Positions 60,446 through 64,000 of a DNA stretch of 64,000 nt are shown in pieces. The notes beneath the pieces were generated by a model. That model did not search any database. It saw nothing but the letters and a program-made list of their open reading frames with translations, and had not been told where the DNA came from. A program made the position numbers and the translations under genes. The DNA is from Opitutaceae bacterium (GTDB taxonomy: Bacteria; Verrucomicrobiota; Verrucomicrobiia; Opitutales; Opitutaceae). The stretch covers positions 1 through 64,000 of the forward strand of contig JAEUGX010000050.1 of assembly GCA_016795545.1 (NCBI GenBank), in the 5' to 3' direction. Positions within the stretch are counted from its first letter, which is position 1; each line of letters opens with the position of its first letter.

Positions 60446-61249
60446 ATGAAAAAGGCTGCAATCCTACCCCAACGTTCTTTCCCGGCCGGCGGCCAACTGG
60501 CCGAGATGAGCTGGACACAGGTCGCCGCCGTCGGGCGGGACACGCCGATCGTCATTCCGCTCGGCGCCTTCGAGCAGCATGGCGCGCATCTGCCGCTGGC
60601 GACAGACGCCCTGCTGGTCGGGGAGATTGCGCGGCGCGCGGCGGAGAGCCTGGCGGGCCGAGTGCTCTTCGCTCCGGTGCTCTGGCTCGGAAATTCCCAT
60701 CACCACATCGATTTTCCCGGCACGCTGTCCGCCTCCCCGCGGACGTATCTCGATGCGCTCAACGATCTGGCGGACAATCTCATCGCGCACGGCTTCCGGC
60801 GCGTGGTTTTCCTGAACGGGCACGGGGGCAACGAGGTTCCCGGGAAGCAGGCCCTATTCGAGGCGCGGCAGCGTCACCGGCGGAACCGGCGCCTGCTGCT
60901 GCTGCTGGCGACCTACTGGAACCTGGCCGATCCCGGCGCCCGGTCGCGACTGGGCCTGAAGCAGGAGCACATGCGGCACGCCTGCGAGTGGGAGACGTCG
61001 ATGATGCTCCGGCTCGCTCCACGCCTGGTCAGGAATCATCGCCGGGTGGCGCCGGCGGACCCGGCGGCCGCATTTGAGCCGGCGTTCCGGGCCTGGGTGA
61101 TGCCGGACCGTTCGGCGCGGGGCCATCTGGGCTTTCCCGGAGAGGGTTCGCCGGAAAAGGGCGAGGCGCTCTTCCGGATCTTTGCCGACGGCGTGGTGCG
61201 GCTGCTCGAGCGGGTGATCGCCTGGAACGGCCGGAGCTGGCGGGAATGA
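60446..61249 (+). CDS. Creatininase-family amidohydrolase
   Basis: A 267-residue metal hydrolase of the creatininase family. Motifs are VIPLGAFEQHGAHLPLATD with ligands E43, H45 and D54, GNSHHHIDFPGTLS, FLNGHGGN with H126, and HACEWETSMML. The family opens cyclic amides such as creatinine or acts in riboflavin/F420 and other pathways. It is in a cluster with RidA, FAD oxidoreductase and serine hydrolase genes and overlaps the latter by ATGA, consistent with nitrogen-compound degradation. Actual substrate unknown. Confidence 0.82.
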   Translation: MKKAAILPQRSFPAGGQLAEMSWTQVAAVGRDTPIVIPLGAFEQHGAHLPLATDALLVGEIARRAAESLAGRVLFAPVLWLGNSHHHIDFPGTLSASPRTYLDALNDLADNLIAHGFRRVVFLNGHGGNEVPGKQALFEARQRHRRNRRLLLLLATYWNLADPGARSRLGLKQEHMRHACEWETSMMLRLAPRLVRNHRRVAPADPAAAFEPAFRAWVMPDRSARGHLGFPGEGSPEKGEALFRIFADGVVRLLERVIAWNGRSWRE

Positions 61250-62292
61250 ACCTGCGCCCCACCTCGGCCGGCCGAGCGGAATCCGCCCTGGAGGAGCGGA
61301 TCGCCGCGGCGGACGCGCTGCTCCGAGAACAGGTGGCCGGCGGCTCCGCCGAGTCGGCGGCGCTGCTGGTCCAGCAGCGCGCGATGCGTTATGTCCGCCA
61401 CTATGGTGCGGCGGCGCCGGAGCAGCCCTTCCTGATCGCGTCGCTGACCAAGCCCATGACGGCGGCGGCGGTCCTGCGGCTGTGCGACCTGGGCGAGCTG
61501 CGGCTGGCGGATCCGGTGACGCGGTATCTGCCGGAATTCAGGGGCGCGGGCCGGGAAGAGGTCGCGCTGCGGCATCTGCTGACGCACACGTCCGGCCTGC
61601 CGGACATGCTGCCGGAGAACGTCGCGCTGCGTCGCCGCCATGCCTCGATCGACGAATTCGTCGCCGGCGCCTGCCGGGCGAGTCTCCGGTTCGCGCCGGG
61701 CACCCGGGTGGCCTACCAGAGCATGGGCATCTTGCTGGCGGCGGCTGTGGTCGAGCGCGTGAGCGGGAGCGCCCTGAGGGACTTCCTGCACGAGCAGTTC
61801 TTTCTTCGCCTGCGGATGGCGGACACCTCGCTCGGCCTGGGCGGCCGGCGGGTCGAGGCCATGGTGCGCTGCCAGGTGAGCGAACCGCCGACGGATTGGG
61901 ACTGGAACAGCCCGTATTGGCGCGACTTCGGCGCGCCGTGGGGCGGGGTTCATTCCACGGTGCAGGACCTGGCCCGTTTTTTCGCGCAGTTCACGGGGGC
62001 CGATTCGCCGCTGCGGACGGAAACCTTGCGGGCCATGACTGCCGTGCAGACATCGGGCCTGAACGAGGCATGGGGGCTGGGCTGGGCCCGGCAACCGGGA
62101 ACGTTCGGCCGGGCGTGCTCGCCGCTGGCCTTCGGGCATTTCGGCAACACCGGCACTATCGGCTGGCACGATCCGGAGCATTCGCTGACCTGCCTGCTGC
62201 TGACTTCGGTGCCGGCCACGGACTCGCGCGCGGGCCTGCTCGGGGCGGTGTCGGATATCATCGCCGGCGACCCGCGGCCGAATTCGCCATGA
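61246..62292 (+). CDS. Beta-lactamase-superfamily serine hydrolase
   Basis: A 348-residue protein of the class C beta-lactamase/esterase/D-aminopeptidase group. The active site S66-x-x-K69 is in IASLTKPM, the tyrosine motif is Y157-Q-S (instead of Y-x-N) and the third box is HFGNTG. There is no obvious signal peptide, which fits a cytoplasmic esterase or aminopeptidase better than a lactamase. It overlaps the creatininase gene (ATGA) and the carrier gene (ATGA). Confidence 0.75.
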   Translation: MNLRPTSAGRAESALEERIAAADALLREQVAGGSAESAALLVQQRAMRYVRHYGAAAPEQPFLIASLTKPMTAAAVLRLCDLGELRLADPVTRYLPEFRGAGREEVALRHLLTHTSGLPDMLPENVALRRRHASIDEFVAGACRASLRFAPGTRVAYQSMGILLAAAVVERVSGSALRDFLHEQFFLRLRMADTSLGLGGRRVEAMVRCQVSEPPTDWDWNSPYWRDFGAPWGGVHSTVQDLARFFAQFTGADSPLRTETLRAMTAVQTSGLNEAWGLGWARQPGTFGRACSPLAFGHFGNTGTIGWHDPEHSLTCLLLTSVPATDSRAGLLGAVSDIIAGDPRPNSP

Positions 62293-63677
62293 AGAAGCTG
62301 GAATCCCTGATTCCCCATGCGGTGGTCGTGCTGTTCCTGATCCTGGTCAGCGCGGCGGTACTCAGCTACATCCTGCCCGCCGGGCAATACGAACGGATCC
62401 AGGTGGAGGGACGGCTGGCGGTGGTCCCCGGATCCTACCACGCGGTGGAGCCGAGTCCGGTCGGGTTGCTGGACATGTTCCGGGCTCTGCCCCGCGGTTT
62501 CCGGACCGCGGTCGACATCATCTTCATCGTTTTCGCCAGCGGTATCATGTTCGGGTTCCTGGACCGTTCGGGCGCGATCGAGAACACCGTGGGGACGATG
62601 GTGCGGAGGATGGGTTTCGGCCGGCGCTACCTGGTGGTGATCGCGATGACGTTCCTGTACGGAGCGCTCGGGGTTTTCACCGGCTTCGAAAGCAGCATCC
62701 CGCTGATTCCGATCGCCGCCCTGCTCAGCCTGGCCATCGGGGGCGACCTGATGCTGGCGGCGGGTATCTCGATCGCCGGGGTGGCCGTCGGTTTCGGGCT
62801 GTCGCCCATCAACCCGTACACGGTCGGCACCGCCCACAAGATCGCGCATCTGCCGCTATTTTCCGGGGCGGGGCTGCGCACGGTCCTGTGTGTTTCCGCG
62901 CTGGCCTTGCTGGCCTGGTACAACGGCAGGTACTTCCGGAAGATCACGGGGACGCCCGACGCCAGCCTCAGTGCGGGGCTGAACACGAAAGGGCTCAGCT
63001 TTTCCCGGCCGATCGAGGACTGCCGGGTGACCGGCCGGGACCTAGTGGTGATCGGGGTGCTGGCCGCGGGGTTGGCGGTCAAGCTGTGGGGTGTCTTTGT
63101 CCATCACTGGCACATCAGCGACATCGCGGCGCTCTACTGTCTGCTGGCGCTGGCCGTGGCCCTGATCAGCCGGCACGGACCGAATGCCACCGGCGAGATC
63201 GTGCTACAGTCAGTCGCCGTCGTTGCTCCCGGCGCCTTTATGGTCGGCTACGCCAGCGCGATCAAGGAGGTGCTGGAGATGGGGCGCACCAGCGACACGA
63301 TCGCGCATTATCTCTCGAGTCTGCTGGACGGTCTGCCGATCTACTGGTCGGCGCTGGGGATGACGGGCATCCAGTCGGCGATGAATTTCCTGATCCCCTC
63401 CGGCAGCGGCCAGGCGCTGGCGACGATGCCGGTGCTCATCCCCGTCGGGGAAGTGCTGGGTCTGACCCGGCAAACCACGGTCCTGGCATTCCAGGTGGGC
63501 GACGGCCTCACCAACCTCGTCAATCCCGCGCTCGGAGGGCTGATTGCCATGCTGGCACTTTGCCGGGTTCCGTTCGACCGCTGGCTGCGGTTTATCACTC
63601 CTTATCTTGTGTACGCGTTCATCCTGGCGAGCGGAGCGGTCGTGACGAGCGTGGCCATTGGCTACGGACCCTTCTAG
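62289..63677 (+). CDS. YfcC-type (C4-dicarboxylate/amino-acid-like) carrier
   Basis: A 462-residue membrane protein with about 12 helices of the YfcC/arginine-ornithine antiporter-like family (TC DcuC-related). Typical are LVSAAVLSYILPAGQYER near the N-terminus, FTGFESSIPLIPIAALLSLAIGGD and GLSPINPYTVGTAHKIAHLPLFSG, and the late SAMNFLIPSGSGQALATMPVLIPVGEVLGLTRQ. The substrate is unknown; peptide-like or dicarboxylic compounds are reported for relatives. It is the last gene of the same-strand cluster, overlapping the hydrolase by ATGA. Confidence 0.8.
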   Translation: MKKLESLIPHAVVVLFLILVSAAVLSYILPAGQYERIQVEGRLAVVPGSYHAVEPSPVGLLDMFRALPRGFRTAVDIIFIVFASGIMFGFLDRSGAIENTVGTMVRRMGFGRRYLVVIAMTFLYGALGVFTGFESSIPLIPIAALLSLAIGGDLMLAAGISIAGVAVGFGLSPINPYTVGTAHKIAHLPLFSGAGLRTVLCVSALALLAWYNGRYFRKITGTPDASLSAGLNTKGLSFSRPIEDCRVTGRDLVVIGVLAAGLAVKLWGVFVHHWHISDIAALYCLLALAVALISRHGPNATGEIVLQSVAVVAPGAFMVGYASAIKEVLEMGRTSDTIAHYLSSLLDGLPIYWSALGMTGIQSAMNFLIPSGSGQALATMPVLIPVGEVLGLTRQTTVLAFQVGDGLTNLVNPALGGLIAMLALCRVPFDRWLRFITPYLVYAFILASGAVVTSVAIGYGPF

Positions 63678-63707
63678 CCAGGGCTCGAGCGCCGGCGGGT
63701 ATCAGAC

Positions 63708-64000
63708 TTAGACTTTGACGGGCAGGACGTTCTTCATGCGCGGGGCGACTTCCGCCCAGGGGCGGATGCCGCAGCGGTCGGCCCACGCCGCGTAGCGGGT
63801 GGACATTTCCCGGACGCGCTCCGGCTGCTGGCGGGCCAGGTCGTGCAACTCGCTCCGGTCCTGGGAAAGGTCGTACAATTCCCATGCGGCGTTGTCCGCC
63901 CCGATGAGCTTCCAGGGACCGTCGCGCATGGCCCGGCGTCCCTCGAATTCCCAGTAGATCGGGCGCACCCGGGGATTGCTTTCGCCGCGCAGGGATTTCA
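63708..64000 (-). CDS. Sulfatase, C-terminal part, cut by the window end
   Basis: The last 97 codons of a minus-strand gene that continues past the window. The tail reads ...SLRGESNPRVRPIYWEFEGRRAMRDGPWKLI ... WELYDLSQDRSELHDLARQQPERV, which is the typical C-terminal region of arylsulfatases. The catalytic Cys/Ser (formylglycine site) lies outside the window. It faces the carrier gene tail to tail with a 30-base gap, so it could be linked to the glycan degradation theme, but the reading is by motif only. Confidence 0.8.
   Translation of the reverse strand, partial: KSLRGESNPRVRPIYWEFEGRRAMRDGPWKLIGADNAAWELYDLSQDRSELHDLARQQPERVREMSTRYAAWADRCGIRPWAEVAPRMKNVLPVKV

Overview
The window reads as chromosomal DNA of a very G+C-rich Gram-negative bacterium, most likely a verrucomicrobium of the Opitutaceae type (inference, no database search). 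Supporting signs are a TonB-dependent receptor with an Opitutus-style N-terminus, a DXS enzyme with the chlamydia-like GDAALTCG motif, a pseudopilin operon, tandem MacB-like orphan permeases, and many secreted glycan-related proteins, LacI/DeoR regulators and a sulfatase. I see no phage, insertion sequence, plasmid or CRISPR signature. No gap between genes exceeds about 300 bases.

Layout. 1-3.04 kb: tail of a class V aminotransferase, a ceramidase-like secreted protein and a sialidase-like Asp-box protein. 3.1-11.8 kb (minus): a TPR/propeller protein followed by three MacB/FtsX-type orphan permeases. 12.1-15.3 kb (minus): dinG, a PP2C phosphatase and a TPR protein. 15.5-20.2 kb: six overlapping genes for five pseudopilin-like proteins and a GspK/PilX-like protein. 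20.3-31.3 kb: housekeeping genes (ybaB, recR, tRNA-Gly, a fur-family gene, dxs, xseB, an M48 protease, an EEP-family phosphatase/nuclease, a TIG lipoprotein, a hemW-like gene, an M23 peptidase, an orphan response regulator). 31.4-38.5 kb: the agmatine-to-putrescine pair aguB/aguA, a lipoprotein, rpsA with a structured leader and a strong terminator, a methyltransferase, a cardiolipin-synthase-like gene and tRNA-Tyr.

38.5-54.7 kb is accessory sugar metabolism. A DeoR regulator diverges from a tightly overlapping operon: BadF/NagK-type sugar kinase, cupin phosphoglucose isomerase, cupin phosphomannose-isomerase-like protein, long class I phosphomannose isomerase and a DapA-fold aldolase. An S9 peptidase, a sodium:solute symporter, a TonB receptor, two related propeller proteins and a LacI regulator follow. 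An identical 16-base motif, GTCAACGGAGAGCGCA, lies upstream of three of these genes (the S9 peptidase, the TonB receptor and the second propeller protein) and looks like a shared regulatory element.

54.7-64 kb is a tightly packed same-strand cluster: RidA-like protein, FAD oxidoreductase, MFS transporter, a Tat-exported protein and its signal-less paralogue (possibly degenerate Gfo/Idh/MocA relatives), a creatininase-family amidohydrolase, a serine beta-lactamase-like hydrolase and a YfcC-type carrier. A convergent sulfatase is cut by the window end. The combination suggests uptake and breakdown of a nitrogen-containing, possibly sugar-linked compound. The pathway is not one I recognise, and together with the three-isomerase operon it is the best candidate for undescribed biology here.
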